DNA of 64,000 nucleotides from an uncultured Actinomycetes bacterium (GCA_903893745.1 CAITNF010000016.1:1-64000), one strand, 5' to 3'; counted from the first letter of the stretch, positions 17,938-27,212 are shown. The notes: generated by a model from the sequence alone, not told the origin. Made by a program: numbers and translations.

Positions 17938-19905
17938 CTAGTCACGCAGCGCGCGAAGGAATTCGTGCACCTGACTCCGATCGCGAGTTCGGCGCATCGC
18001 GGGTAATTTACGAAAAAGCGACGTTCGATAACTCGACGTGGCCAAACGAGTGTCCAAGACAGCCACGACGCCACGGTCCGTCGTACTTCTAATCAGTCGA
18101 CCCACCCCCTGGGCGAGCAACATTGCCGCGCGGGGAAGATCTACTTCGTAAAAGGGGCTGGTCGAGCGACTTCGTCGCGCCTCCGCCAAAGGATCGTTGG
18201 GCACCGCGAAGGGCAATCGGTCAATGGTGACCAGGCTTAAGGAGTGCCCGGGAACGTCGATGCCCTGCCAGAAACTCGTGACGGCAAAAAGACTGGCTTC
18301 GGCGTCATCGCGAAACTCTTCAATAATTCGCTGTCGCGAAAGGGTCCCTTGCACCAATACGGGCGTCTTGATTCGCGGCGCCACCGCTTCGGCCACGCGA
18401 TTCATCACCGAACGATTCGTAAACAGGGCCAGTGTTCGACCCCCCGCGGCTTCGATAAGACCCACCAGTTCTTCGATAATCGCGCCTTCAGCTCCTTCGT
18501 CATTGCGGGAGGGAAAACCCTCGGGCACGTAGAGCAGCGAGTTCTCTTGGTAGTCGAAGGGGCTCGCGAAGTGTTCGATGACGCAGTCGTCGTCCATACC
18601 GAGATTGGCGGGCAGCGTATCGGGGATGGTCGCGCTCGTTAGTACCGCGGTGACTGATCCCCAGAGGTCGTCACGCAGTCGTGGACCCACGTCGACGAGA
18701 GATATCTCAATGTCGATCTCGCGGTCTCGTCGGCTGATGTAGAGCAGTTCACCCTCACGCACGTGACTCGAACGCGCCACGTCATTACCGAGGTGCACTG
18801 CGGGACCCAACGCGCGAAGTCGGCGCGCGTCATCGTCAGGGTTGGTCGAGGGTAGTGCCCGAAGGGCTTCAATCAATTGCGTGACGAGTTCGCTGGCTCG
18901 ACCCAGCTCGCGTGCGCAGTCCTCGCTAAGGCCGGTCAATTCGTTGGCGTCGTACTGGGCTTGCAGTGACGTGGCCAGTCGATCGGCAACGGTGACGAGC
19001 TCCGTACATCGGTCAACCTGCTCAGAACCAAGAAGTGATCGGGCCATCGCGGCCAGCGCTCGAAGTCGTGACGCGTTGAGCGATGTGCCAAGCAGCGTCG
19101 CAAAGATATCGAGAACCTCGTGGGCCTCGTCAAAGATCACAAACTCGTGGGCTGGCAGCAGCATCGAGCCCGCCGCGAGGTGTGAAGCGTAGAGGTGCGT
19201 GTTGACAATGAGCAGTGAACTCTCGGCGGCTCGGTCTCGGGCGAGTTCGGCGAAACACGACGACCCTTGGGGGCACTGGGCTCGTCCGAGACATTCTTGG
19301 GGCGTAACTGAGAGACCACGCCACGCCCGTTGATCAATTTCAAAAGGGAGTTCATCGCGGTCGCCCGTTGTTGTTTCGTTGGACCATTTCAGTATTCGGC
19401 GCATCTGGTCGGCCACGCCTCGAGGTACTTCGGTGCCGTCATCGAAACTGAGTTGTGCATTCGCTCCCATACTCTGGGCTCGATTCCGACAGAGATAGTT
19501 GGCTCGTCCCTTGAGGACCGCCACGCGAACTCCCCGAGTGTGCTCAGCCACGGTGGGCGCGTCCTTTTGCGCCAGTTGATCTTGGAGATTCTTGGTGGCG
19601 GTGGCAATGACGACCCGCTGACCGGACATGGCGGCTGGTACGAGGTAGGCAAGTGACTTACCAATTCCAGTTCCCGCCTCAATCACGGTGTGCTGACGAC
19701 GCGTGAGGGCCGCCGCCACAGCTCGAACCATTTCACGCTGTCCTTCGCGATTCTCGCCACCACCGGGCAGTTCGTGCGTAATGAGATCGAGCAGAGCGAG
19801 GGCCCGGTCGGCATCAATCGCGACCACGTCTTGGTCGAGCTGAATTCCCGCCTCGACGTCAGGATCAACGTGGGGTGAATCGTCGTCAGGATCGTAGGAC
19901 TGCAC
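17938..19905 (-). CDS. DinG/YoaA-type Fe-S superfamily 2 helicase
   Basis: A 655-residue XPD-like 5'-3' DNA helicase. Walker A is EAGTGIGKS with the GTGIGKS core at 78-84. The likely Fe-S cluster cysteines are in NYLCRNR and in the ECLGRAQCPQGSSC segment. The DEAH box is in FVIFDEAHEV. The C-terminal helicase motifs include TSFWQGIDVPG and QGVGRLIRS. Such proteins unwind R-loops and damaged DNA. The start is GTG at 19905, 6 bases after TAAGGT, which supports a leaderless mRNA. The acidic N-terminal 30 residues are variable. It is divergent from uppS. Confidence 0.93.
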   Translation of the reverse strand: MQSYDPDDDSPHVDPDVEAGIQLDQDVVAIDADRALALLDLITHELPGGGENREGQREMVRAVAAALTRRQHTVIEAGTGIGKSLAYLVPAAMSGQRVVIATATKNLQDQLAQKDAPTVAEHTRGVRVAVLKGRANYLCRNRAQSMGANAQLSFDDGTEVPRGVADQMRRILKWSNETTTGDRDELPFEIDQRAWRGLSVTPQECLGRAQCPQGSSCFAELARDRAAESSLLIVNTHLYASHLAAGSMLLPAHEFVIFDEAHEVLDIFATLLGTSLNASRLRALAAMARSLLGSEQVDRCTELVTVADRLATSLQAQYDANELTGLSEDCARELGRASELVTQLIEALRALPSTNPDDDARRLRALGPAVHLGNDVARSSHVREGELLYISRRDREIDIEISLVDVGPRLRDDLWGSVTAVLTSATIPDTLPANLGMDDDCVIEHFASPFDYQENSLLYVPEGFPSRNDEGAEGAIIEELVGLIEAAGGRTLALFTNRSVMNRVAEAVAPRIKTPVLVQGTLSRQRIIEEFRDDAEASLFAVTSFWQGIDVPGHSLSLVTIDRLPFAVPNDPLAEARRSRSTSPFYEVDLPRAAMLLAQGVGRLIRSTTDRGVVAVLDTRLATSSYRTSLFRKLPAMRRTRDRSQVHEFLRALRD

Positions 19906-19911
19906 GCAGTG

Positions 19912-19917
19912 ACCTTA
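19912..19917 (-). promoter_or_regulatory. -10 element of the dinG-like gene
   Basis: TAAGGT on the minus strand lies exactly 6 bases before the GTG at 19905. No ribosome binding site is present. It is part of a 61-base divergent promoter region shared with uppS. Confidence 0.55.
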
Positions 19918-19954
19918 CGTGGTGGGTTCAGTGGGGCAGGCGACAGCGAGCCAC

Positions 19955-19960
19955 TAAGTT
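19955..19960 (+). promoter_or_regulatory. -10 element of uppS
   Basis: TAAGTT lies exactly 6 bases before the GTG at 19967, with no Shine-Dalgarno. This supports both the chosen start and a leaderless transcript for the uppS-recO run. Confidence 0.55.
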
Positions 19961-19966
19961 TTAACT

Positions 19967-20707
19967 GTGCCTGATCCTCGCCCGACCCCGGTTCCCGAGA
20001 TGATTGATCGCGCCAGTGTGCCGCGCCACGTTGCGGTGGTTATGGACGGTAACGGCCGCTGGGCACAACGCCAGGGCTTGGTACGAACCGAAGGACACGG
20101 AGCCGGAGAACGCGCGCTCTTGGATACCGTCTACGGGGCCCTGTCGGTCGGTCTCGACGTGCTGACCGTCTACGCCTTTTCGACCGAAAACTGGCGTAGA
20201 CCGGTCGATGAAGTTCGCTACTTAATGAACTTCAACCGAGGCCTCTTGACGCGGCGACAACATGAACTTGATGACGAGGGTGTGCGGATAACGTTTTCTG
20301 GTAGACGAGATTGGCGCGTACCCAAGGGTGTGTTGAAGACCATGGACCAGGCTGAAGCGTTAACGGCGAGGAACACCACCATGACACTTAATATCGCCTT
20401 TAACTACGGAGGTCGCGCGGAGATTGTGGACGCGGTACAAAAACTCGTGGAAGAAAAAGTGCCGGCGAAGAAGATTGACGAAAAGGCCATTCGAGCTCGG
20501 CTGTATCACCCCGAGATTCCCGATCCTGATCTCGTGGTTCGTACGTCGGGGGAGTACCGCATCTCGAATTTCCTGCTGTGGGAGATGGCTTACTCCGAAC
20601 TGGTCTTTTCCGACGTTCTCTGGCCAGATTTCCGCCGAGAAGATCTCTTCTCCGCAATCGAGGAGTATCAGCAACGTGAGCGCCGCTTCGGAGGTCTCGA
20701 CAAGTGA
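19967..20707 (+). CDS. uppS: Isoprenyl transferase (undecaprenyl diphosphate synthase family)
   Basis: A 246-residue cis-prenyltransferase that elongates allylic diphosphates with isopentenyl diphosphate to make the lipid carrier for cell-wall synthesis. Motif I VVMDGNGRWA carries the catalytic Asp. AFSTENWRRP and the C-terminal RTSGEYRISNFLLWEMAYSE region are diagnostic. Product chain length cannot be read from the sequence. The GTG at 19967 is preceded by a TAAGTT box. The stop overlaps the next start as GTGA. Confidence 0.95.
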   Translation: MPDPRPTPVPEMIDRASVPRHVAVVMDGNGRWAQRQGLVRTEGHGAGERALLDTVYGALSVGLDVLTVYAFSTENWRRPVDEVRYLMNFNRGLLTRRQHELDDEGVRITFSGRRDWRVPKGVLKTMDQAEALTARNTTMTLNIAFNYGGRAEIVDAVQKLVEEKVPAKKIDEKAIRARLYHPEIPDPDLVVRTSGEYRISNFLLWEMAYSELVFSDVLWPDFRREDLFSAIEEYQQRERRFGGLDK

Positions 20708-20919
20708 ACTTTATTCGCGCCACCGTGGTCGTGGCGGTCCTGTTTTACATTTTTCTTTGGGTACTGGTCTTCAATGGGGTATCCAGCCTCGTTGCACCTC
20801 TCGCCGTTCCGCTCATTTTGGCGCTACTCGTGGGATTAGGAGTTCGACTTAATCGCTATCTCGGTATTACTCCGCGCCGCCAGAGTTTCCAAGAACCCGA
20901 GGACGATTCCGACCAGTGA
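20704..20919 (+). CDS. Small two-helix membrane protein
   Basis: A 71-residue protein with two hydrophobic segments, about residues 5-24 and 29-48, a short loop between them, a basic stretch (RLNRYLGITPRRQ) and an acidic C-terminal tail (EPEDDSDQ). The positive region after the second helix suggests both ends face the cytoplasm. I do not recognise the family. It overlaps uppS and recO by four bases on each side (GTGA), so it is surely translated as part of this operon. Location beside uppS suggests a link to the membrane or lipid carrier, but this is only inference. Confidence 0.75.
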   Translation: MNFIRATVVVAVLFYIFLWVLVFNGVSSLVAPLAVPLILALLVGLGVRLNRYLGITPRRQSFQEPEDDSDQ

Positions 20920-21659
20920 AGGAGCTGCAAGACGAAGGCGTCGTGCTGCGAACCTACAACTCGGGTGAATCCGATCGCGTGGTCGTGCTGTGGACTCGCC
21001 ACTTTGGCAAGATTCGTGCACTGGCCAAAGGTATTCGAAAGACGACGAGTCGGCTCGGAGGAACGCTCGAAGCGCTGGCGCACGTTGACGTCGATCTCGT
21101 TAAAACTCGAGGTGAACTCTACATAGTTCGCCACGTCCAGCATCGATCGCGACTCGTCACGCTTCGCTCGTCGTACGACCGAATTAGCGCGGGTTACGCC
21201 GTCGTTGAGGTCATCGACGCCATTCCAGCCGATGACCTCGCCGATGAGGGCATCTTCGACTTAGTGGCGCGAGTACTCCTCGCGCTGGATGATGAGTCCA
21301 TAAATCCCCAATTGGTGCCCGCCGCTTTTGATTTTCGCTTACTGGCCCACGATGGCTCGGCGCCGGTCGTTGACGAGTGCGTTAACTGCGCGAGCGCCGG
21401 GCCGCTCGTTGCCTTTGACGCGTCAGTGGGGGGCACGCTCTGTGGATCGTGTCGATCTGGCCACGCCATCAGTGCCGAGGCGCTTGGGCTTCTACGCCGC
21501 CTTCTTGGTGGGGACCTGGCTGCCGTCCTGCGCGAAGCAGCGCCTCGAGGCGCCGGCGAGGTGACCGCTCTCGCGCAAGAGTCCATTGAACAGCACTTTG
21601 GACGGCGACTTCGAGCGGCTCGTTCCACCGCGCCGCTGGCCCAGCCGCGCGACCGGTAA
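20916..21659 (+). CDS. recO: DNA repair protein RecO
   Basis: A 247-residue recombination mediator that anneals DNA and loads RecA with RecR. The N-terminal OB fold includes GVVLRTYNSGESDRVVVLWT and GKIRALAKGIRKT. A zinc motif of paired cysteines is present (CVNC near 153-156 and CGSC near 174-177). The C-terminal helical part is normal in length. It begins as GTGA on the upstream stop. The era-recO proximity common in bacteria is here interrupted by dinG and uppS. Confidence 0.94.
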   Translation: MKELQDEGVVLRTYNSGESDRVVVLWTRHFGKIRALAKGIRKTTSRLGGTLEALAHVDVDLVKTRGELYIVRHVQHRSRLVTLRSSYDRISAGYAVVEVIDAIPADDLADEGIFDLVARVLLALDDESINPQLVPAAFDFRLLAHDGSAPVVDECVNCASAGPLVAFDASVGGTLCGSCRSGHAISAEALGLLRRLLGGDLAAVLREAAPRGAGEVTALAQESIEQHFGRRLRAARSTAPLAQPRDR

Positions 21660-21685
21660 GGTGCCAACGAGAACTGCGAGGCACT

Positions 21686-23107
21686 GTGTCACCGACCCCC
21701 ACAATTTTTTGGTTTCGCCGCGATCTGCGTCTCTCGGATAATCGCGCCCTCACTCAAGCGGCGCAAGTCGGTCACGGTCGCGTGGCGGCAACATTCGTTA
21801 TTGACGATACGTTTTGCGCCCCGGCCGGTCCCACTCGGGTGGAGTTTTTGCGCCGCACGTTATCGGCACTAAGCCAATCGCTCGAAGGGCGCCTGCACGT
21901 GCTCGCGGGCGACCCCGCCAAAGTACTCGGGGAGTTGGCCCGCTCGGTGGGCGCGACGATCGTGTTCGCCACGGCCGACTTCGCTCCGGCGGGTCGGCGC
22001 CGAGACCAACTGGTCGCTGAGGCATTACGTGCCCAAGGAATTGAGCTCCAACTCGTCGACTCGCCGTACGTGGTGACGCCCGGCACCGTGGTTACGAAGA
22101 CCGGCACCCCGTGTCGAGTTTTCACGGCCTTTCGTCGAGGATGGGAAGAGATCGCCACGTCGACCACGCTGGGTTCGGTGGAGGCGGACTGGTTGACGAG
22201 TCCGTCGACCGATCTGGGCGAATTGACGAGCCGCAGTGCTCAGCGTCGCCCAGATTACTTTGGCGACCTTCCCGATTCCGTGGCCCCCGCGATGATTGAG
22301 GCGGGCGAGGCGGCCGCACACCAGCAACTGGAGAACTTTCGTGGTGCCGTCGATCGCTACGCAGAGGCGCGCAATATCCCCGGCGTTGAGGGTACGAGCC
22401 GACTGAGTGCGCACCTGCGCTTTGGCACCTTGCACCCTCGCCAAGTACTCGCCGCACTCGATGGCGTCTCACCCGACCGCGCCACCTTTCGCTCTGAAAT
22501 TTGTTGGCGCGAGTTTTATGCGGACGTGTTGTGGCACCATCCCGATTCAATTTGGCGAGTGCTGCAGCCCTCGATGGAGCATCTGCGAATCGATCGCGAT
22601 GACGCGGCCATTGAACGGTTTCAGACGTGGGCCCGAGGAGAGACGGGGTACCCACTAGTGGACGCCGGTATGCGTCAGTTGTTGAGCGAAGGCTGGATGC
22701 ACAATCGTGTACGAATGGTCGCGGCGTCATTTCTGGTCAAGCACCTACACCTCGACTGGCGTTGGGGGGCCAAGTGGTTTATGTGGCGCCTCATTGACGG
22801 TGACGTAGCGTCCAACCAGCACGGTTGGCAGTGGACCGCCGGGACTGGTACCGACGCCGCTCCGTTTCATCGGATCTTCAATCCCACTCTGCAGGCCGAA
22901 CGCTTCGACGCCCAAGGTGAGTACGTCCGACGTTGGATACCCGAACTGGTCGACGTGGCCGCTCCCCAGTGCCTGCAACCTGGTGGCGGGACGGGACTTC
23001 TCGCCCCGAGTAACTACGCTGCCCCCATCGTGGACGCGGCGCGCGAGCGTGACGAGGCGTTGGCCCGGTTTGCCGAGGCGCGCGCCCTCGCCAAAGTGTC
23101 ACCGTGA
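21686..23107 (+). CDS. phr: Deoxyribodipyrimidine photolyase (class I)
   Basis: A 473-residue flavoprotein that repairs UV-induced pyrimidine dimers using blue light. The N-terminal antenna domain begins with FWFRRDLRLSDN. The FAD-binding half has GTSRLSAHLRFGTLHPR, the CWREFYADVLWHHP segment and the signature MWRLIDGDVASNQHGWQW followed by TGTDAAPFHRIFNP. The tryptophans of the electron-transfer path appear to be kept. The GTG start lies 26 bases after recO with a weak GAGG site 4 bases before it. It overlaps hemW by four bases. Light-driven repair suggests a sunlit surface-water or surface habitat. Confidence 0.95.
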   Translation: MSPTPTIFWFRRDLRLSDNRALTQAAQVGHGRVAATFVIDDTFCAPAGPTRVEFLRRTLSALSQSLEGRLHVLAGDPAKVLGELARSVGATIVFATADFAPAGRRRDQLVAEALRAQGIELQLVDSPYVVTPGTVVTKTGTPCRVFTAFRRGWEEIATSTTLGSVEADWLTSPSTDLGELTSRSAQRRPDYFGDLPDSVAPAMIEAGEAAAHQQLENFRGAVDRYAEARNIPGVEGTSRLSAHLRFGTLHPRQVLAALDGVSPDRATFRSEICWREFYADVLWHHPDSIWRVLQPSMEHLRIDRDDAAIERFQTWARGETGYPLVDAGMRQLLSEGWMHNRVRMVAASFLVKHLHLDWRWGAKWFMWRLIDGDVASNQHGWQWTAGTGTDAAPFHRIFNPTLQAERFDAQGEYVRRWIPELVDVAAPQCLQPGGGTGLLAPSNYAAPIVDAARERDEALARFAEARALAKVSP

Positions 23108-24180
23108 GCGACTTCGGCGTCTACGTTCACGTTCCGTTCTGCGCGCATCGTTGTGACTACTGCGCGTTCGCGACCTACTCTGACCGCGATCACTTGATGG
23201 ACGACTACGTCGACTGCGTGGTGAGCGAACTGAGTTGGAGCGTGGCCGAAGGTATGCCCGCCGCGAGTTCAGTCTTTTTTGGTGGGGGTACGCCATCGCG
23301 GCTGGCTCCGCAACAACTACTACGAATTCTCGACGCCGTTCCGAAAACGAACGACGCCGAGATAACGGTGGAGTGCAATCCGGAAGACGCGAGCCTGGAC
23401 CGGCTGCTGGCCTACCGTCGTGGAGGGGTCAATCGGATGAGCTTTGGCGTGCAGTCCACTCAGCCCAAAGTGCTGGCCGATCTCGGACGTCGTCACGGGA
23501 CCATGGCGCACGAGGAAGTTTCGATCGCCGTGCACGAGGCGGGGTTTGCCACGTGGAATATGGACTTGATTGTCGGTTCGCGAGCCGAGGGGCTCGCCGA
23601 CGTCGCGGCCACGCTCGCCGACATTGTGGGACTGAAGTTCGCGCCACCCCACATCAGTTGTTACGCGTTAACTCCCGAGCCGGCGACCCCGCTCGGTCAA
23701 GATCTCTCGCGTCACCCCGACGAGGACGCCACAGCCGACGCCTACGACCTCGTGGGTGAGGTGCTCGAAGCCAACGGGTACGCGTGGGAGGAGATCTCGA
23801 ACTGGGCCCGTCCCGGTCACGAGTGCCGCCACAATCACCTGTACTGGGATCAAGGAGAGTACGCGGGCTTCGGTTCGGCAGCGCACTCGCACCGGGCCGG
23901 TCGACGATATTGGAACGTGCGCACGCCCGATCGTTACGTAGCCTTGATTCGCGAAGGCGAGCGACCCTTGGGCGGTGAAGAGATTCTTGACGAACCAACG
24001 AGAGACTTTGAACGTGATTCATTGGCACTGCGCACGCGACGCGGTGTGCCCGTGGAGGCATTCGACTCACTCGATGAAATCGCGCACCTCGTCGCGGTCG
24101 AAGAAGGCCGAGTCACGTTGGCACCGCAGGGTCGCCTCCTGGCCAATCAGGTCATCATTCGACTAAAGAGTGCGAATTAG
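23104..24180 (+). CDS. hemW: HemW-type radical SAM heme chaperone
   Basis: A 358-residue radical SAM protein. The cluster motif is CAHRCDYC (Cys13, Cys17, Cys20), followed by FFGGGTPS. HNHLYWDQGEYAGFGSAAHS is typical of HemW rather than of true coproporphyrinogen dehydrogenase HemN, because the extra N-terminal Cys and other HemN residues are absent. HemW binds heme and inserts it into respiratory enzymes. Older annotations call this gene oxygen-independent coproporphyrinogen III oxidase. It starts as GTGA on the photolyase stop. Confidence 0.9.
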   Translation: MSDFGVYVHVPFCAHRCDYCAFATYSDRDHLMDDYVDCVVSELSWSVAEGMPAASSVFFGGGTPSRLAPQQLLRILDAVPKTNDAEITVECNPEDASLDRLLAYRRGGVNRMSFGVQSTQPKVLADLGRRHGTMAHEEVSIAVHEAGFATWNMDLIVGSRAEGLADVAATLADIVGLKFAPPHISCYALTPEPATPLGQDLSRHPDEDATADAYDLVGEVLEANGYAWEEISNWARPGHECRHNHLYWDQGEYAGFGSAAHSHRAGRRYWNVRTPDRYVALIREGERPLGGEEILDEPTRDFERDSLALRTRRGVPVEAFDSLDEIAHLVAVEEGRVTLAPQGRLLANQVIIRLKSAN

Positions 24181-24185
24181 TCCAG

Positions 24186-24191
24186 TAACCT
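24186..24191 (+). promoter_or_regulatory. -10 element of glyS
   Basis: TAACCT lies exactly 6 bases before the ATG at 24198 and overlaps the space just after the hemW stop. No Shine-Dalgarno is seen. A leaderless glyS transcript is predicted. Confidence 0.55.
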
Positions 24192-24197
24192 TGGTTC

Positions 24198-25520
24198 ATG
24201 GCCGATCACCCCACCCTGGACCCCGACCTGCTCGACAAGGTCATCAATCTCGCAAAACGAAGGGGTTTTATCTTTCAGTCGGCGGAGATTTACGGTGGAT
24301 TTCGCTCGACCTACGACTACGGCCCCTTGGGCGTGAACATGCTGCGCAACGTCAAGCAGGCCTGGTGGCGAGCAATGGTGCAGCTTCGTAGCGACGTCGT
24401 GGGCCTCGACGCGGCGATTCTGGGTCCGCCCGCAGTCTGGGCCGCGTCGGGTCACCTCGAGACCTTCACCGACCCACTGGTGGACTGTCGTAAGTGTAAG
24501 GAACGTTGGCGAGAAGACAAAATTGAGGGTGTCTGTCCGAACTGTGGCTCGAAAGAGTTCACCGAACCGCGGGCCTTCAATCTGATGTTCAAGACCCAGG
24601 CCGGTCCCGTGGAGGGCGAAGGTGCCACGGCCTACCTGCGCCCCGAAACGGCCCAGGGGATGTTCACCAATTTCGCGAACGTCTTGTCAACAACGAGGCG
24701 CAAACCTCCATTTGGTATTGCCCAAGTTGGTAAGTCGTTTCGAAATGAAATCACGCCACAGAACTTTGTCTTTCGAACTCGAGAGTTTGAGCAGATGGAA
24801 CTTGAGTACTTCGTCCCGCCAGCCGAGGCCGAAGAGTGGTATCGCTACTGGATTCAAGCTCGCCTGGACTGGTACCTCGATTTAGGAATTTCGCCAGAGC
24901 TGTTGCGACTCCACGAACACGCTCAGGCCGACCTGTCGCACTACTCAAAGGGTACGACCGACGTGGAATTCGCCTATCCCTGGGGATGGGATGAGCTCGA
25001 AGGAATTGCCAATCGCGGTGACTACGACCTCACGCAGCACTCCAACGCCTCGGGCACTCGCCTCGAGTACTTTGATCAGGCGACGAATGAGCGCTATCTG
25101 CCGTACGTGATTGAACCAGCCGCGGGAGCGACGCGCGCCATGATGGCCTTTTTGCTGGCGGCGTATCACGAAGACGAGGTCGGCGGCGAGCTGCGCAGCG
25201 TGCTGAAGCTCGACTGGCGCCTTGCTCCTTACCAGATTGCGGTCCTGCCACTTTCGAAGAAGCCTGAGCTCGAGGGCGTTTCGCGCGAGGTCTTGTCAAT
25301 GCTGCAGCCTTACTTCATGTGTGACTATGACGTCACCCAATCGATTGGTCGTCGTTACCGTCGCCAAGACGAAGTTGGCACTCCGTTTTGCATCACGGTC
25401 GACTTTGACACGCTCGACGACCGGGCCGTGACGGTTCGCGATCGTGACTCGACTGAACAGACGCGCGTGGCGCTCACTGACCTACTGGGCGAACTTCGCT
25501 CGCGTACGAATCAGTCGTAA
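24198..25520 (+). CDS. glyS: Glycyl-tRNA synthetase (dimeric, alpha2 type)
   Basis: A 440-residue class IIa synthetase of the single-chain dimeric type found in actinobacteria, archaea and eukaryotes, not the alpha2beta2 type. Class II motif 2 is seen around VGKSFRNEITP and RTREFEQMELEYF, and motif 3 in the GATRAMMAFLLAAY region. A zinc-like cysteine set is present in VDCRKCKERW and VCPNCGSK. The YGPLGVNMLRN segment near the N-terminus is conserved. The C-terminal anticodon-binding domain is complete (APYQIAVLPL, RRYRRQDEVGTPFCIT). It converges with the MFS gene after 21 bases. Confidence 0.97.
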   Translation: MADHPTLDPDLLDKVINLAKRRGFIFQSAEIYGGFRSTYDYGPLGVNMLRNVKQAWWRAMVQLRSDVVGLDAAILGPPAVWAASGHLETFTDPLVDCRKCKERWREDKIEGVCPNCGSKEFTEPRAFNLMFKTQAGPVEGEGATAYLRPETAQGMFTNFANVLSTTRRKPPFGIAQVGKSFRNEITPQNFVFRTREFEQMELEYFVPPAEAEEWYRYWIQARLDWYLDLGISPELLRLHEHAQADLSHYSKGTTDVEFAYPWGWDELEGIANRGDYDLTQHSNASGTRLEYFDQATNERYLPYVIEPAAGATRAMMAFLLAAYHEDEVGGELRSVLKLDWRLAPYQIAVLPLSKKPELEGVSREVLSMLQPYFMCDYDVTQSIGRRYRRQDEVGTPFCITVDFDTLDDRAVTVRDRDSTEQTRVALTDLLGELRSRTNQS

Positions 25521-25541
25521 CGCCTCAACGAGCGAGGTGAC

Positions 25542-26774
25542 TCAGTTCGCCGCGCTAGCTGATCGCCTAAGGGCCGCGGGAATAGTCAGTCCCAGACCTA
25601 GCGCCACGCCCAAGAGACAGACCCCACCCCATTGGTAGCGCGCGTAGAGTTCGCCCGCGGCGTACGAACCAATGGACGCGCCGGTGAAGCAGCAGACCAT
25701 ATAGGCACTGTTCACGCGACTACGAGCATCGGGTAAGAGCTTGTAGATCACGGATTGATTGGTGATCTGGAGTCCCTGCATCCCACCCTCGAGTAGAACG
25801 AGCCCGAGCGCGACGCCAAGAAAGCTGGCGCGACCTAACCACAGCACACCGGCTGATCCAAGCATGAGGATGGACGCGACCAGAGTGGTGCGTGCGGCGA
25901 AACTGCGATCGGCGTGATGACCGGCGAAGTTCGCACCAATGACGCCCGCAACTCCAAAGAGCCCAAAGAAACCAATAATGCCGTTGGAGTAGTGAAATGG
26001 TGCGGCCGAGAGATGAAACGACAGGGTGGTCCAAAAGGCACTGTTCACCGCGAAGATGAGTGCCCCGAACCACGCTCGGCGTCGCAGGACGGGCACCGTC
26101 GCGAGCAGAGAAAACGAGCCCACGACCAGGTGGTGGTACTTGACGCGCGGACGTAGGGGCTCGTCGGGGAGTACGAAATGCAACACCACTGCGGCGAAAG
26201 CGACAAGTACCGTGGCAAACCAGTAGACGGCTCGCCAGCCCGCGAACTGGGCAATGAGTCCCGAGACTGTTCGCGAAAGCAAAATCCCCAATATCAGTCC
26301 AGTCATCACTTGAGCGATGATTCGACCTCGATTGTGTTCGTCCGCCAGGTCCGCAGCGAAGGGCACAATGACCTGCCCGCCGACTGAAGAAAGACCAATA
26401 AAGAACGTCACCACCGCAAAGGGAGCGAACGATGACAGGAACGACGCCACCGCCATCGTGAGGGCCGCAACGCAGAAAATAGCCACGACAAGACGACGTC
26501 GACGGATGAGATCGCCGAGCGGAACCACGAAGGCGAGGCCGGCGGCGTAACCCACTTGGGTCAACGTCATCAGTGAGGCCGCACTCGAGGTGCTGACGTG
26601 AAAGTCACCTCGAATTTGATGTAAGAGTGGTTGCACGTAGTAAAGATTGGCCACAATGATGCCAATGGCACTGGCCATGAGGGTAATGAGGCCACCCGAA
26701 AGTGGGCGGGCAGTGGCGGATGTGGTCACAGTATCCAATCGAACACGAGCGAAGAAAGAAATTAGTCGTCGCAA
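25542..26774 (-). CDS. MFS transporter
   Basis: A 410-residue major facilitator protein with about 12 hydrophobic segments. The loop GDLIRRRRLV after the second helix is the MFS motif A region. It resembles drug or metabolite exporters of the YnfM/AraJ-like group, but the substrate cannot be read. The start is uncertain: TTG at 26774 gives 410 residues, GTG at 26729 gives 395, and neither has a good ribosome binding site. It is the last gene of an operon with a hotdog thioesterase (20-base gap) and a DrrAB-type ABC exporter, so efflux of an acylated or hydrophobic compound is possible. Confidence 0.8.
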   Translation of the reverse strand: MRRLISFFARVRLDTVTTSATARPLSGGLITLMASAIGIIVANLYYVQPLLHQIRGDFHVSTSSAASLMTLTQVGYAAGLAFVVPLGDLIRRRRLVVAIFCVAALTMAVASFLSSFAPFAVVTFFIGLSSVGGQVIVPFAADLADEHNRGRIIAQVMTGLILGILLSRTVSGLIAQFAGWRAVYWFATVLVAFAAVVLHFVLPDEPLRPRVKYHHLVVGSFSLLATVPVLRRRAWFGALIFAVNSAFWTTLSFHLSAAPFHYSNGIIGFFGLFGVAGVIGANFAGHHADRSFAARTTLVASILMLGSAGVLWLGRASFLGVALGLVLLEGGMQGLQITNQSVIYKLLPDARSRVNSAYMVCCFTGASIGSYAAGELYARYQWGGVCLLGVALGLGLTIPAALRRSASAAN

Positions 26775-26794
26775 CTTAGAGGGGTGTCGAGAGA

Positions 26795-27205
26795 TTAGTT
26801 CGCGGGTAGTGAGTACGTGACCTGTGCCTTAGCGACCAGATCATTGTGGCCCCGTGAGAAAAGTTCAACTTCAACGACGGCCAGGGTTCGACCTAGCTTT
26901 AAGAGTCGCCCCCGCGCCATTAGATCGCCGAGTTGCGGTTTGCGAAGAAAGTCAATGTGGAGACTGGCGGTGACCGCGAGTAGTTGCGGTCCGATTTGAG
27001 CGAGGATAACTATCCAGGCCGCAGTATCGGCTAGCAACATCATGGTCGGACCCGAAACGGTCCCACCTGGTCGAGCGTGTTGGTCAGTGGCGAGCTGGTA
27101 GACCACGACGGACTCGTCATCGGCCGATTCAACTCGAGGGACGATGCTGGTGGGAAAGGCGTCGTCGAGAATACGCTGCAACTGCTCAGCGTTGAGCACG
27201 GCCAC
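26795..27205 (-). CDS. PaaI-like hotdog-fold thioesterase
   Basis: A 136-residue single hotdog domain. The central helix region GGTVSGPTMMLLADTAAWIVI with its Asp is the usual PaaI-type active-site area, followed by SLHIDFLRKPQLGDLMARGRLLKLGRTLAVVEVEL. It should hydrolyse acyl-CoA or aryl-CoA thioesters; the substrate is unknown. The GTG start at 27205 is 7 bases after the permease stop. The operon position between an ABC exporter and an MFS protein is unusual for a thioesterase and may point to a lipid-like cargo. Confidence 0.85.
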   Translation of the reverse strand: MAVLNAEQLQRILDDAFPTSIVPRVESADDESVVVYQLATDQHARPGGTVSGPTMMLLADTAAWIVILAQIGPQLLAVTASLHIDFLRKPQLGDLMARGRLLKLGRTLAVVEVELFSRGHNDLVAKAQVTYSLPAN

Positions 27206-27212
27206 TGGTTCG

